Shown piece by piece: positions 33,221 to 42,554 of a stretch of 64,000 bases of DNA. The notes under the pieces were generated by a model, which saw nothing but the letters and a program-made list of their open reading frames with translations, searched no databases and had not been told where the DNA came from. Within the stretch, counting starts at the first letter, position 1. Each line of letters begins with the position of its first letter. Location: the NCBI RefSeq assembly GCF_017876775.1, contig NZ_JAGIOP010000001.1, positions 1,793,442 through 1,857,441 on the forward strand. The letters run 5' to 3'. The stretch comes from Mycolicibacterium lutetiense (GTDB lineage: Bacteria > Actinomycetota > Actinomycetes > Mycobacteriales > Mycobacteriaceae). A program made the translations under genes and the position numbers.

Positions 33221-33262
33221 GGGGTGGCGCGCGAGTGGTGCGGGGTGGCGCGCGAGTGGTGC
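33221..33262. repeat. 21-bp tandem repeat, two exact copies
   Basis: Two adjacent identical 21-bp units beginning GGGGTGGCGCGCGAGTGG, preceded by a diverged partial third, in the gap between the PARP gene and the NACHT gene. No gene is seen at 33111-33410. Confidence 0.6.
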
Positions 33263-33410
33263 GGGGGGTGACGCGGAGGCGTAGGCCGCCACGAGTGGCA
33301 CGGCACGGTAGATGCAGAATCATGTCGGGTGTCCGGGTTGAATGGAAACGAGCATTCGAGATCCCGACGACAGTGGCAACACGATCGGGTTGGAGCAGAG
33401 GAGTCCGCCC

Positions 33411-36400
33411 GTGCCCGAGAGCCGACATCGGTACCTCTACGAGCGCCTGGGCGACCACGACTTCCAACAGCTAGCCAGCGCGCTGCTGGCGAACCAGTTC
33501 CCGAACTACATTCCGATGGCGCTGCGGCAGGCCGACGGAGGCCGGGACGGTCTACGCAAGCTCGACGCCTCGAAGGTGATGGTCTACCAGGTCAAGTGGT
33601 CGGTGAACGGCAAGGAGAAGGACCCGGTCAGTTGGCTGGACGGCATCGTGAGGTCCGAGGAGGCGAGTCTCCGACGCCTTGCAGAGCAGGGCGTACGTAA
33701 CTACGTCCTGGTCACCAATGTGGGAAGCACTGCCAAGCCAGAGTCGGGCACCTTCGACCGGTTGAACACGAAGCTCGAAGAGCACGAGAAGAACTTCGGC
33801 TTCGACCAGATGACCGTGATATGGCGCGAGGCGCTGGATCCGTGGGTCGACAACGCACCGACGGAGACCAAGTGGGCCTACGCCGACATGCTGGCTGGCT
33901 GGGACCTCGTCAGGTACCTCGTCGCTGAACACGTCGGAACGAGTAAGGACAAGGCCCACCGTGACCTCATCCGTAAGGTTGCCGCAGCTCAGTGGGAGGA
34001 CGACAAGCGGGTCAAGTTCAGCCAGTCCGATGTGGATCGAGAGCAGGTTGTGGACCTCTTCGTTGACGTCACCGCGGACCGGGTACACGCAACGGCGAAC
34101 AGCCGTGCGCACGCACACCTGCCAGATTCGGTCGGTGGGGCTGCCGCCTATCTGGTCCGTGCGACGGCGCCGTTCACGTTGGTGCGCGGTGCCCCTGGGC
34201 AGGGCAAGTCGACCCTGAGCCAGTTCGTTTCCCAGGCGCATCGGATGTCGTTCATCCCGGAGTCGGAACGCCCCGAGTCGATGCGCGAACTGGAGATTCC
34301 TCGATTCCCGATCAGGCTGGATCTCAGCGACTACGCGCTCTGGCTAGCTGGGCACGATGTGTGGGATCACACGGACGATTCCAAGTCCAAGGGCAAGGCA
34401 CGTAAGGGCGAGCAGGCGACCATCGAGTGCTTCCTCGCCGACCTGATGGCGAACGAGAGCGGTGGACTGGCCGTCGATGCGAAGACAGTGCAGGACATCT
34501 TCGAGCGTGTTCCGAGCCTCGTTGTCCTCGACGGGCTCGACGAAGTCGGCAGCGCCACGATGCGCAACCGAGTCGTCGGGGCGATCGACAAGTTCGTCAG
34601 CCGCGGCAAGGCGTACGTCGACCCGCCCAAGGTAGTCGTCACCACACGGCCGAGTGCGGGTGAGCTTCCGGAGCCGTCACTCGACTTGTTCGAGGTCGTC
34701 ACTCTCAACCCGCTGACGGGACAGCAGCGGGCCGATTACCTGCGCAAGTGGTGCTTCGTTCGGGGCATCCGGAGCGGCGACGGCCGCGCGCTCCGAAGGA
34801 GTTTCAACGAGAAGAGCCGAGAGCCCTACATCCATGAGCTCGCCGGCAACCCCATGCAGCTGACGATCCTCCTGGACCTCCTCCATCAGCAGGGTGCCGC
34901 CACACCCACCCAGCGGACCGACCTCTACGACAAGTACGTCGACCTGCTCCTGGCGAGAGAGGCGAACAAGCACCCCAAGGCCGTGAAGGATCACAAGGAG
35001 GAACTCCTCGAGATCATCCCGTTCCTCGGCTGGTACCTCCACGCGAACACCGAGGAGTTTCAGATCAACGGCCGCATGAGCGTCGACGAGTTGAAAGAGG
35101 CGATGCGTCACTTCCAGCGCACGTACGGCAAACGTGAGTCCGTCGTCGATCAGCTCTTCGAGGGTGTCAGCGACAGACTCTGGGCGCTGACGAGCAAGGT
35201 GGATGGCAGCTATGAGTTCGAGGTCTTGTCGCTTCGTGAGTACTTTGCAGCGCGGTTCCTGTACCGCAACGCGGGAGAGGACAACCCCGACTTCGACAGC
35301 ACGACAGTGCTTCGGGAGCTTCTGCGGCGCCCGTACTGGCTCAACACCGCCAGGTTCTACGGAGGCAACGCGAAAGGCAGCAGTCTCTACGCTCTCACTG
35401 CTGGGATCGAGCAGGAGCTGGCGCAGACCTCGGCACCTGCGTCGTACCTCGCCGCGTGGGCACTGTTGACGGACGGGGTATTCGTAAGCCGACCACGCGA
35501 GGCACGCAAGGTGTTGACCGCGCTCTGCTCCGATGAGGGGATCGCGATCCTGTTATCCGCACTCGACCGGCGCGACATCGTCGCCCTCCCCGAATTACCA
35601 GACCTCCCCGCCGAGGACGGTGCTGATCCGACCTGGACGCGCCTAACGACTTTGATCAGCAACGACCCGACCGCCGCGGAGAACCCGCAGCGCATACGCG
35701 TTCTACGAGAACTGCTCAACCAGCGCAGCGAGTTCGCTGCCTGGTGGTTCGAACAGCTCACCGGAGCGATAGGCACGCCACAGCAGAACGCATGGCTTGC
35801 AATCGGGGCCGGGTGCGAAGCTGGTGCTGGGACCACCGCGGCATTCGAGAACATGTACCTCTCCGACGGCGCCGCCGAACTTTTCCTCAGCACGGGCCTT
35901 GCTCCGGACCCCGGCAGTGCGTTCGAAGCAGCACTACTCGCGGCAGTACTAGATGGTGAGTGTCCTTACGTCACGTCGACCCGGTCCATGCCGGCGCAGG
36001 TCGCAGTCGCTCTTGCTCCAGGCGAATTCCTGACAAGTTCCGATACTGGGTTCAGCGCTGGTGATGACCGAGCGAGGCGTCGCAGAACCGAAGCGCTCAA
36101 CCAGCTTCGGAAGGGAGCGTCTCCCTGGGAGAAGATCGGGAAGCAGCGCGCATTCAAGGCCGGCCATAAGGGCAGCACGTTCCCATGGGCGAATACTGCC
36201 TCCGCCGTGTACGAGCACACCGGCCGCGGCTGGATTGCGTCAGAGATCGCGATCATCGGCGCCGCGTCGCCGCTCCGGCTCGCGTACTCGAAGTGCGCCG
36301 GCGCGACGGCGTTCGGCGCTGCGAGCCACCCCGCCGAACTACTTGCTCAGACACGAGCCAACGAGGGCAACGCCGACTGGTGGCGCGAGCAGCTGGCGGC

Positions 36401-36770
36401 CATCGACGACGACCTCTCCCGAGCCGAATGGACGCTCGCACTGTGGGCTACCGCATCGGGCGACGTCGTCTCCGAGCTGCTCCCCGAGATGACCGAAGTC
36501 CTCGCGCAGCTTCCGACGACGCGGCGGCGTACGGTTCTTCGCGCAGCGGAACAGATCGCACGATTCGGATGGCTGAGGAAGCGCCCCGTGAATGTCGACA
36601 TCGCCGACGCCGAGCTGGCGACGTTGAACCAGCTCCGAGTGCAGACGGTGAAGGTCGGGGAAGGCGGACGTTCGACCAGCCCGCGAGACGTGACAGAGCA
36701 GCCTTCACTTCGCAGCGTGGCGAGGACCGAGAAGTGGCTGAAGGTTGACGCGAAGCCTGTCTACCGGTAG
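33411..36770 (+). CDS. NACHT-type NTPase with N-terminal PD-(D/E)XK-like nuclease domain
   Basis: GTG 33411 has GGAG seven bases upstream and gives 1119 residues; an ATG at 33342 lacks a ribosome-binding site. Residues 5-150 resemble a restriction-like domain: FQQLASALLANQFPN, GGRDG (Asp46) and VYQVKW (Gln60, Lys62), the D...QxK pattern of Mrr-type nucleases. The NACHT core has LVRGAPGQGKSTLSQ (257-271) and SLVVLDGLDEVGS (369-381), then a FLGWYL...LSLREYFAARFL winged-helix region. The C-terminal 500 residues are helical and could be the sensor. Bacterial NACHT proteins of this plan protect against phages by activating the effector on infection; that role is inferred here. Confidence 0.82.
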   Translation: MPESRHRYLYERLGDHDFQQLASALLANQFPNYIPMALRQADGGRDGLRKLDASKVMVYQVKWSVNGKEKDPVSWLDGIVRSEEASLRRLAEQGVRNYVLVTNVGSTAKPESGTFDRLNTKLEEHEKNFGFDQMTVIWREALDPWVDNAPTETKWAYADMLAGWDLVRYLVAEHVGTSKDKAHRDLIRKVAAAQWEDDKRVKFSQSDVDREQVVDLFVDVTADRVHATANSRAHAHLPDSVGGAAAYLVRATAPFTLVRGAPGQGKSTLSQFVSQAHRMSFIPESERPESMRELEIPRFPIRLDLSDYALWLAGHDVWDHTDDSKSKGKARKGEQATIECFLADLMANESGGLAVDAKTVQDIFERVPSLVVLDGLDEVGSATMRNRVVGAIDKFVSRGKAYVDPPKVVVTTRPSAGELPEPSLDLFEVVTLNPLTGQQRADYLRKWCFVRGIRSGDGRALRRSFNEKSREPYIHELAGNPMQLTILLDLLHQQGAATPTQRTDLYDKYVDLLLAREANKHPKAVKDHKEELLEIIPFLGWYLHANTEEFQINGRMSVDELKEAMRHFQRTYGKRESVVDQLFEGVSDRLWALTSKVDGSYEFEVLSLREYFAARFLYRNAGEDNPDFDSTTVLRELLRRPYWLNTARFYGGNAKGSSLYALTAGIEQELAQTSAPASYLAAWALLTDGVFVSRPREARKVLTALCSDEGIAILLSALDRRDIVALPELPDLPAEDGADPTWTRLTTLISNDPTAAENPQRIRVLRELLNQRSEFAAWWFEQLTGAIGTPQQNAWLAIGAGCEAGAGTTAAFENMYLSDGAAELFLSTGLAPDPGSAFEAALLAAVLDGECPYVTSTRSMPAQVAVALAPGEFLTSSDTGFSAGDDRARRRRTEALNQLRKGASPWEKIGKQRAFKAGHKGSTFPWANTASAVYEHTGRGWIASEIAIIGAASPLRLAYSKCAGATAFGAASHPAELLAQTRANEGNADWWREQLAAIDDDLSRAEWTLALWATASGDVVSELLPEMTEVLAQLPTTRRRTVLRAAEQIARFGWLRKRPVNVDIADAELATLNQLRVQTVKVGEGGRSTSPRDVTEQPSLRSVARTEKWLKVDAKPVYR

Positions 36771-36803
36771 CTCGTAAGGAGCTCCGCGACTTGCACGAGC
36801 AGC

Positions 36804-37372
36804 CTAGTAGTCCATCGCGTCGTCCGACTCGTACAGCGCCTTCGCGTCGGCTCCGTCGCGAACGTCCTTCCGCACCGACTCCTTGGTCAGGTCCAGCACC
36901 CGTAGCTTGTCGCCGACCTTCGCCACAGCCTCAATGCGGCCGTACTCGGAGCCGAACGTCTCCGCGAAGTCGGCGAGCCCTCGCAGCTTGGGCATCGCGT
37001 GGGACATGTGGTGCCCGCGCGGCGGGAGAAGAACAGGAAGTCAGGCCGCAGCGCCTTAAAAGCGCAGCTCGACATGTCGCGGTACGCGATCGCCAGCGAG
37101 TCCTTCGCGGTGCGCGACGGGTTGCGCCACCAGGCGACGAAACCCGAGGCCTTCATCTCCTGCGTCAGTACGAGCGTCTCCCAGCCGTTGAGTGTGGTCG
37201 GCACGTCACCGTTCTCGTCGCACAGCAGGTGATGCTTCTGCATCGGCAGGTCGGATTCGCTGCCTGGCGGCGTCGCGGACCTTGGTGTCGGGGCCAGGTA
37301 CGTCTCCGCTGAGGCCGGCAGCCTCGGCCTGGGCAGATCCTCCGAGAACTCGTCCACAACACGGTTAGACAC
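36804..37372 (-). pseudogene. Frameshifted fragment: repeated unit copy b joined to a helicase 3' end
   Basis: Reading leftward, it starts with VVDEFSEDLPRPRLPASAET (repeated unit, copy b). It then switches near 37280 to MQKHHLLCDENGDVPTTLNG, GFVAWWRNPSRTAKDSLAIA and RPDFLFFSRRAG. A shift near 37005 moves to another frame: MSHAMPKLRGLADFAETFGS, VLDLTKESVRKDVRDGADAK and ESDDAMDY. The latter blocks resemble the C-terminal end of large DEAD/DEAH defence helicases (from memory of the family). A decayed leftover of a larger gene. Confidence 0.5.
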
Positions 37373-37446
37373 GCCGCGGTTCGATCAGTTCCACTCGGTT
37401 CCGAACCCGCCCCGCACCTCCAATCTCGTGTCACGTCCCCCAGCAA

Positions 37447-37465
37447 TCGTGAGGTAGCCTCACGA
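37447..37465 (+). promoter_or_regulatory. Dyad upstream of the toxin operon
   Basis: TCGTGAGG and CCTCACGA around TAG, a perfect 8-bp inverted repeat 28 bp before the first gene of the type VII toxin operon. Candidate operator. Confidence 0.5.
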
Positions 37466-37493
37466 CCAGGTGTTCGCCGGTTGGGGGATTGGC

Positions 37494-37754
37494 ATGGCAA
37501 ACAAACTGAACGTGAACTCTGACGGCCTGCGGGCGGCGGCCGCCGACAGCGATGTCGCTACCGCTGCACTGGCCGGCGAGGGCGGGACGTCCAGCAACGT
37601 CGGCATCGCCGCGATGGACGCGGCGCTGTCCTCGCTACGCCGACGCCAGGCCGACCGGATCAGCGGCCAGGCCGGCGACCTGTCCACCGGTGGTGCCCGC
37701 TACGACACCACCGACGGAGACGGCGGCGATGCCATCACCACGGTGAGCGTGTGA
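37494..37754 (+). CDS. EspC/WXG100-like small secreted partner
   Basis: 86 residues (MANKLNVNSDGLRAAAADSD). The helical pattern LNVNSDGLRAAAADSDVATAALAG with a Gly/Ser/Asn turn matches small ESX substrates of the DUF2580/EspC kind, which pair with large toxins for type VII secretion. Its TGA overlaps the GTG of the toxin gene. Confidence 0.65.
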   Translation: MANKLNVNSDGLRAAAADSDVATAALAGEGGTSSNVGIAAMDAALSSLRRRQADRISGQAGDLSTGGARYDTTDGDGGDAITTVSV

Positions 37755-40039
37755 GCGCTGCTCCCTCCGGCCGGTTCACCACACGTTCGGAGATCGAGGA
37801 CCTCACCACGTCCGACTTCTCGGACGCTGCAGCACGGTGGCGCACCGCGGCAGACCAGTCCGACGAGGTGTTCGACCGGCACCGCCAGAACATCGCCTCG
37901 CCGGGCGGAACCACCTGGGAGGGTGACGCCAAGGACGCGGCGTTGGATTGTGCGACCGCGGACGGTGTGGTGGCCGGTGACCAGAACGGAGTCGTGCGCG
38001 AAGCCGCCGGCATCGCCGAGGACGCCGTCACCGACATCAACGCGGCCCAGCGCGAGGTGGTGGCCGCGATCACCACCGCGGAGAACGACGGGTTCACGGT
38101 GAGCGAAGACCTCAAGGTGACCGACGCACGCAAGTACGACATCAACACGATCGCCGAGCGGAACAAGGCCGCTGCCGAGCATGCGGAGGACATCAGGTGG
38201 TACGCCGAACGGCTGGGCCAGACCGTGGCCTTCGCGGAGGGGCGGCTGCAGGCGAAGGCCGGTGAGCTGGAAGGGATCCGGTTCGAAGGCGAGGGTGAGG
38301 GACGCGACGGCGAGGGCGAGGGACGCGACGGCGAGCCCACGGTGCAGCTCGTCGACAACAAGGTTCAGGACAAGCCGAGCGACGATGGCAAGGGCGAGAA
38401 GCCCGGTGCGGCACCCGGGCAGATCGGCCCCTTCGCGGTACCCAAGTCCGTAGAGGACGCGGCGAAGAAGGATGGGCTGAAACCCGAGGAGAAGCCCGCC
38501 GCGAGTGACGTCGGCGGTGATCTCGGAGACCTGCTGGGTGTCAACGACCCTCCGGCCGCCGGAGCAGAACCGAAGCCCTCGGCGCCGCCGATAAGCCCGC
38601 AGGCAGTCGAACAGTTCAAGTCCCAGGCTCGGAACCTATTACGGCAGCAGGGCGTACCACCGGACCAGATCGAGTCGCAGGTCAACGCCATGGTGGCCGA
38701 CGCGCAGCGGATGAACGCCGCGCTCGCGGACTCAGCTGCTCACACCCCGGCCAAGCCGGACACCACGCCGGGTCCCGCCCCCGTCGACACTCGCAGCTTC
38801 GGCGAGAAGCTGGGAGATGGGTTCAACAACTTCGTCAAGGAAGCCCACGACCAGTTCTATAACCGCCTCGACTCCACGGTGGAGACGCTGCAGAACCTCA
38901 CCGGCACGGGTGGTGAGGGCCGCCCCGGCGTCCTCGAGTCATGGCAACAGCTGGGGGAAGCGGCCGTCGAGAACCATATGAAGGATCCGCTGCATCTGCG
39001 TGACCCGATGGGGCCTCTGGGACCGTGGGGCGCCGTCAACGGGGTCGTGGACGACATACCGGAGATGATCGAGAACCCGGGCAAGCACGCCGGCGACGTG
39101 TTGTTCGACGCCACCGCCATGGCCGCCACGGCGCCGCTGGGCGCGGAGGGGTTGCTGGGCAAGTCGATGCTCCCCGAGCTGGGTGCGCTGGAACGTGGCG
39201 TGCTGCCCGAGGTAGGTGCGCTGGAACGTGGCGTGGTGCCGGTCGTCCCGCACACGGCCGAACCGCCGGTGGTTCCGCACACAGCTGAGCCGCCCGTGGC
39301 GCCCCGCACCGCAGAAGCGCCTCCGATCCCGCACAGCGCCGAGCCGGTCGCTCCCCACACTGCGGAGCCGCCACCCGTCCCGCACACGGCAGACCCGCCG
39401 GCCGGGCACCACACGCCTTCCGCCGACGCGCCAGTGGAACACTCTGCGCCGGCGCCCGATACCCCGGCACACCACGTCCCCGACCAGGTGCCGACCCACC
39501 GGCCACCAGCGCCCGACACTTTCGACCCGGGCCAAGGGTTGCACTACCCTTCCGCCGACTCCCACCACCCCGGCATGTGGCCGCCGCAGACGCCCGACAT
39601 CACCTACAACAAGGCCGAGGGGCAGTCGGGCTGGACGCATATCCAGCACAACGTCGACAAGGACTGGCTGCCCTACCAGGGCCAGATCGGAGGTGTCGAG
39701 CGCACACCCGAGGGCGCGATGCCCGAGTGGAGTCAGATCAACCCTGAAACGGGTGCGAAAGTCGATTTCGACGGACACGACTACCGCGGCCCCCAGGAGG
39801 TGTTCCTCGAAGCCAAGGACGGGTTCCGGGGCTTGGCGTTCGCGCCGGACAACTCCTACTGGGAAGGGCGAGCGGAGAAAGCACTCGCCCAGGTCCAACG
39901 GCAGCTCGAGGCGATCCCTCCAGATGCCGTGCTGGAATGGCACGTGTCGGACCCCTACGGGGCGGCTGCACTTCGGCAACTGTTCCAGGACCGCCAGATC
40001 TACGACGTCGACGTGTTCTACACCCCGAAAGCACCATAG
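37751..40039 (+). CDS. Type VII-secreted polymorphic toxin, Tox-REase-5 tip
   Basis: 762 residues from GTG 37751, coupled to the EspC-like gene. The N-terminal 170 residues are a helical LXG/WXG-like module with a TTWEGDAKDAAL turn. A long low-complexity linker includes GEGEGRD twice and about seven copies of a (V/I)PHTAEPP-like motif (about 497-560). The C-terminal 120 residues carry VDFDGHDYRGPQEVFLEAK and QVQRQLEAIP, then VLEWHVSDPYGAAALRQLF, the pattern of the Tox-REase-5 nuclease fold (Glu and Lys of FLEAK as metal and catalytic residues). The protein is probably exported by an ESX system and attacks nucleic acid of competing cells. Confidence 0.8.
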   Translation: MSAAPSGRFTTRSEIEDLTTSDFSDAAARWRTAADQSDEVFDRHRQNIASPGGTTWEGDAKDAALDCATADGVVAGDQNGVVREAAGIAEDAVTDINAAQREVVAAITTAENDGFTVSEDLKVTDARKYDINTIAERNKAAAEHAEDIRWYAERLGQTVAFAEGRLQAKAGELEGIRFEGEGEGRDGEGEGRDGEPTVQLVDNKVQDKPSDDGKGEKPGAAPGQIGPFAVPKSVEDAAKKDGLKPEEKPAASDVGGDLGDLLGVNDPPAAGAEPKPSAPPISPQAVEQFKSQARNLLRQQGVPPDQIESQVNAMVADAQRMNAALADSAAHTPAKPDTTPGPAPVDTRSFGEKLGDGFNNFVKEAHDQFYNRLDSTVETLQNLTGTGGEGRPGVLESWQQLGEAAVENHMKDPLHLRDPMGPLGPWGAVNGVVDDIPEMIENPGKHAGDVLFDATAMAATAPLGAEGLLGKSMLPELGALERGVLPEVGALERGVVPVVPHTAEPPVVPHTAEPPVAPRTAEAPPIPHSAEPVAPHTAEPPPVPHTADPPAGHHTPSADAPVEHSAPAPDTPAHHVPDQVPTHRPPAPDTFDPGQGLHYPSADSHHPGMWPPQTPDITYNKAEGQSGWTHIQHNVDKDWLPYQGQIGGVERTPEGAMPEWSQINPETGAKVDFDGHDYRGPQEVFLEAKDGFRGLAFAPDNSYWEGRAEKALAQVQRQLEAIPPDAVLEWHVSDPYGAAALRQLFQDRQIYDVDVFYTPKAP

Positions 40040-40051
40040 GATTCAGAGACG

Positions 40052-40774
40052 ATGAGTACCGCCGTCACAGCCCCGGTGTGGGGCAATCAGCGCGCGAATG
40101 TCCGCGCGATCCGCGTAGCTGCTGGTGAGTCGCCGGAATCGATCGCGGCCCGCACTGACGCACTGCTGCGCGAGTTGAAAGCAGCGTTCGACGTACCGGA
40201 ATGGCGGCTGACTAGCGGTCAGGTGTGGGAGGGCTCCCCAGATGCGCTAGTGGACCTCGTGCGTAGCAACCCCGTGCGTGAACTTGTCGGCGGGTCCGAG
40301 GAGATCGGGGAGGCCCTGCAGGGCGAGGGGTACTCGTTCGTGCTGTCCGGTGCTGGGGGGCGCGTTTCCCCGCGGGTCTGGATCGCAGCTGGGAACCCCG
40401 TCGTCGGACGGAGGCTACCGACCCACCATCTGCTCCTTGAACTCCGTGAGATGTACGTCGGCGCCATTACCGCGGGCGACGGCGACGCTGCGTGCGCCGC
40501 GGTCGCGCAGACGTGGGAGTCTGCCACGTTCACTCTGTCCGACGACCCGGTTCGTCAGCTCGCGCGGCGGGGCAACTGGAAGATCGGCATCGGCTACCGC
40601 ACCTGGATCAGCTCCGAGGTCGGGATGGTCAGTCGGGTCGCGCACGGGCTCACCGCGTCGGAACTGGCTGGGGGAATGTTGATCTCGGCGCCGGACGACT
40701 GGGCGGCCGAGCGGGTGGTCGCCGCGATGACGGAGACGCTCGCCGCGAACGGTCTCGACGAAGTGCCGCACTAG
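40052..40774 (+). CDS. Imm52-type immunity protein
   Basis: 240 residues, 12 bp after the toxin. VWGNQRANVRAIRVAAGESPESIAARTDALLREL is the typical Imm52 opening (a G.R.E..E..A.R....L pattern), and PDDWAAERVVAAMTETL ends it. Imm52 genes usually follow Tox-REase-5 toxins, so the pairing supports both calls. It would bind and block the nuclease domain in the producing cell. Confidence 0.75.
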   Translation: MSTAVTAPVWGNQRANVRAIRVAAGESPESIAARTDALLRELKAAFDVPEWRLTSGQVWEGSPDALVDLVRSNPVRELVGGSEEIGEALQGEGYSFVLSGAGGRVSPRVWIAAGNPVVGRRLPTHHLLLELREMYVGAITAGDGDAACAAVAQTWESATFTLSDDPVRQLARRGNWKIGIGYRTWISSEVGMVSRVAHGLTASELAGGMLISAPDDWAAERVVAAMTETLAANGLDEVPH

Positions 40775-40784
40775 GCCAGCTGCG

Positions 40785-41150
40785 GTGACCAGGTATATCG
40801 AGTTCATCCCCCACGCCGGCGCGTGCTTGGCGACGACCAACGTCATGGACCGCCGGGGCAAGGTGCGGTGGATGGTGAGGGTGCCGTCCACCGGCGGTGC
40901 GGACAACGGCTGGCAGATCATGAGCCACATCGACACCACCGAGTACCTCACCGACAAGAGCAACTGGCGGATCGTCGCGTTCAACGATGTGTGCAACATC
41001 GAACCAGCACTCATAGGTATCTATGACTTCCCGGTCGGATCCGACCTGCAGATCGTGCGAGACGAACGCGGCATCAGCATCTACGACACACCGACAGGAC
41101 GGCAGATCCCCGTTGAGGACTTCTACGTGCCACCTCAGTTCCGAGACTGA
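40785..41150 (+). CDS. DUF2185-family protein, probable second immunity protein
   Basis: 121 residues from GTG 40785. LATTNVMDRRGKVRWMVRVP, NGWQIMSHIDTTEYLTDKSN and LIGIYDFPVGSDLQIVRDE follow the DUF2185 (Imm33-like) plan with the DNGW turn. It lies 10 bp after Imm52. Its cognate toxin is not in the window; it may act as an orphan immunity gene. Confidence 0.7.
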   Translation: MTRYIEFIPHAGACLATTNVMDRRGKVRWMVRVPSTGGADNGWQIMSHIDTTEYLTDKSNWRIVAFNDVCNIEPALIGIYDFPVGSDLQIVRDERGISIYDTPTGRQIPVEDFYVPPQFRD

Positions 41151-41165
41151 GCGCGACCGAGAGGC

Positions 41166-41303
41166 ATGGCGATGTCCTACATGGCGGGACAGCTGCTCTT
41201 CTTCGCGGTCGTCGCGGCGCTGATCGGCGGCGTGATCTTGGCGGTGGTGTTGCGCAAACCGCGCCCGCCGCTTGAGGAAGCGGACGACGAAGACGACGAG
41301 TGA
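41166..41303 (+). CDS. Small single-pass membrane protein (45 aa)
   Basis: MAMSYMAGQLLFFAVVAALI continues into a hydrophobic helix and ends in an acidic tail (LEEADDEDDE). The start could be the second ATG at 41172. It follows the immunity genes on the same strand; membrane role unknown. The gap 41304-41459 shows no clear gene. Confidence 0.5.
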   Translation: MAMSYMAGQLLFFAVVAALIGGVILAVVLRKPRPPLEEADDEDDE

Positions 41304-41459
41304 TGAGTCGATTGCGCAATAGGCCGCCCGCGGGCTCGGATTCCCTTCCTGCCGTACAGTCCACCCCTGCCAGAGCCAGGGGTGTTGGCTCGGCGTAGAG
41401 CGCTTGGTACTCCGCCGGGATCGGCACGAAATGATCATCGCGGTCACTGCGTGCAGCTG

Positions 41460-42371
41460 CTATCCAGGTAGGTCGACGAAGAACTGCCGGGTTGCTGGCC
41501 AGACTGCTGATGGATCTTGCTGGCCACTAGCCGCCGCGTCGCTGTCGTAGCTGCGCGCGCCGGCGAACGTCGACGGCACTGTCTGCAGTGCAGCGCCCCC
41601 AAATATTGGGCCCGGGGACGGCATCGCCTGGGGTGCGGATCGATTGGCGGCGTTCAGCGCATATGCCACCGAGCGGGAGAGCCCGGGATAGGGATCGACC
41701 CCCGGCGGCAACAGGCGGCCCTGCCTGCGCAGCGTGTCGATCACAGCCATGAGCGCAGTGCGGCCGGCTTCGGCGGTGAGACTGTCGACCTGCAATGAGA
41801 AAACCAGATCGGAATCGGCCAGCGCGGTGGCCTGTACATCGGTCACTTCACGGTCCTGCAGGCGCGCAGGACGAGAGCCACACAGCGTCACTGGCTGGTG
41901 TATTTGGTCGGTTCGGCTCGACCAAACCGTGGTGAAAACGCGTACGGTGTCGGGTATTTCGGTGCTGTCGATGGTGACGACGGATTCCTCGATATCCGCA
42001 TCGGGTGCGATGGCGCTAGCCACGCGCAGGTACTCGCTCGCGCGTGCCGGGTCAGTGAACATCGCGTCGACGGCGGCGCCCGCGGGTTCGTCAAACGGGT
42101 CGCCGCAGCGGGTGATGACGCGCACCTGCTGGCCGGCGAGCAGATCCGCCGGGCACGTCGCGTAGCCGGCGGATGCCAGCGCGGACATCACGACGTGGGA
42201 GTACGGGATGGCGAGGTCAGCCGCGATGCGGCGCAGCGTCTCCGGGGCGGGGAGGCTCGCCTTCCATCGAGTCACGGTGAGTCGGTTCACGCCGATGCGG
42301 TCGGCGAACGCTGTCACTGTCTCATCGCGTGCGTCCAGGATCCGATTGATCAACTCAAGCAGATTCTCCAT
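41460..42371 (-). CDS. XRE-type HTH regulator
   Basis: 303 residues from ATG 42371. The N-terminus is a Cro/C1-type HTH: LLELINRILDARDETVTAFADRIGVNRLTVTRWKASLPAP. The rest is an unrecognised alpha/beta sensor-like domain. A 22-bp inverted repeat (42411-42432) and related half-sites lie just upstream, consistent with autoregulation. The upstream open frame to 42506 is not coding. Confidence 0.65.
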   Translation of the reverse strand: MENLLELINRILDARDETVTAFADRIGVNRLTVTRWKASLPAPETLRRIAADLAIPYSHVVMSALASAGYATCPADLLAGQQVRVITRCGDPFDEPAGAAVDAMFTDPARASEYLRVASAIAPDADIEESVVTIDSTEIPDTVRVFTTVWSSRTDQIHQPVTLCGSRPARLQDREVTDVQATALADSDLVFSLQVDSLTAEAGRTALMAVIDTLRRQGRLLPPGVDPYPGLSRSVAYALNAANRSAPQAMPSPGPIFGGAALQTVPSTFAGARSYDSDAAASGQQDPSAVWPATRQFFVDLPG

Positions 42372-42410
42372 GTGACGCAGCGTAACGCAATGCATATCAT
42401 AAGATGCGGA

Positions 42411-42432
42411 TTGCACATCGCACGATGCGCAA
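42411..42432. promoter_or_regulatory. Dyad upstream of the XRE regulator
   Basis: TTGCACATCG then CACGATGCGCAA: arms TTGC-CATCG and CGATG-GCAA around CA with one mismatched pair. A second GCAT..GATGC element lies just to its left. Likely binding site for the XRE protein. Confidence 0.5.
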
Positions 42433-42554
42433 GAAGTTATGCAGCTGCGTGCGATCGCGCGCATGGACGCCGCGATTTCAAAAGGTATGTGCAGCCCGCC
42501 GACCACCGCGCCACCACCTTCCAGGGCCGCGGCACGCCGTTACTGTCCCGGCCC

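Noticed and set aside
33221..33262. 21-bp tandem repeat considered as a CRISPR or iteron set
   Set aside because: Only two exact copies with no spacers; more probably a simple duplication.
38281..38340. GEGEGRD repeat in the toxin as a possible phase-variable tract
   Set aside because: It is a short in-frame linker repeat, so slippage would not shift the frame.
41074..41427. Minus-strand frame MPIPAEYQALYAEPTP
   Set aside because: Only its first 45 codons look protein-like, and it runs opposite the DUF2185 and membrane genes; too weak to call.
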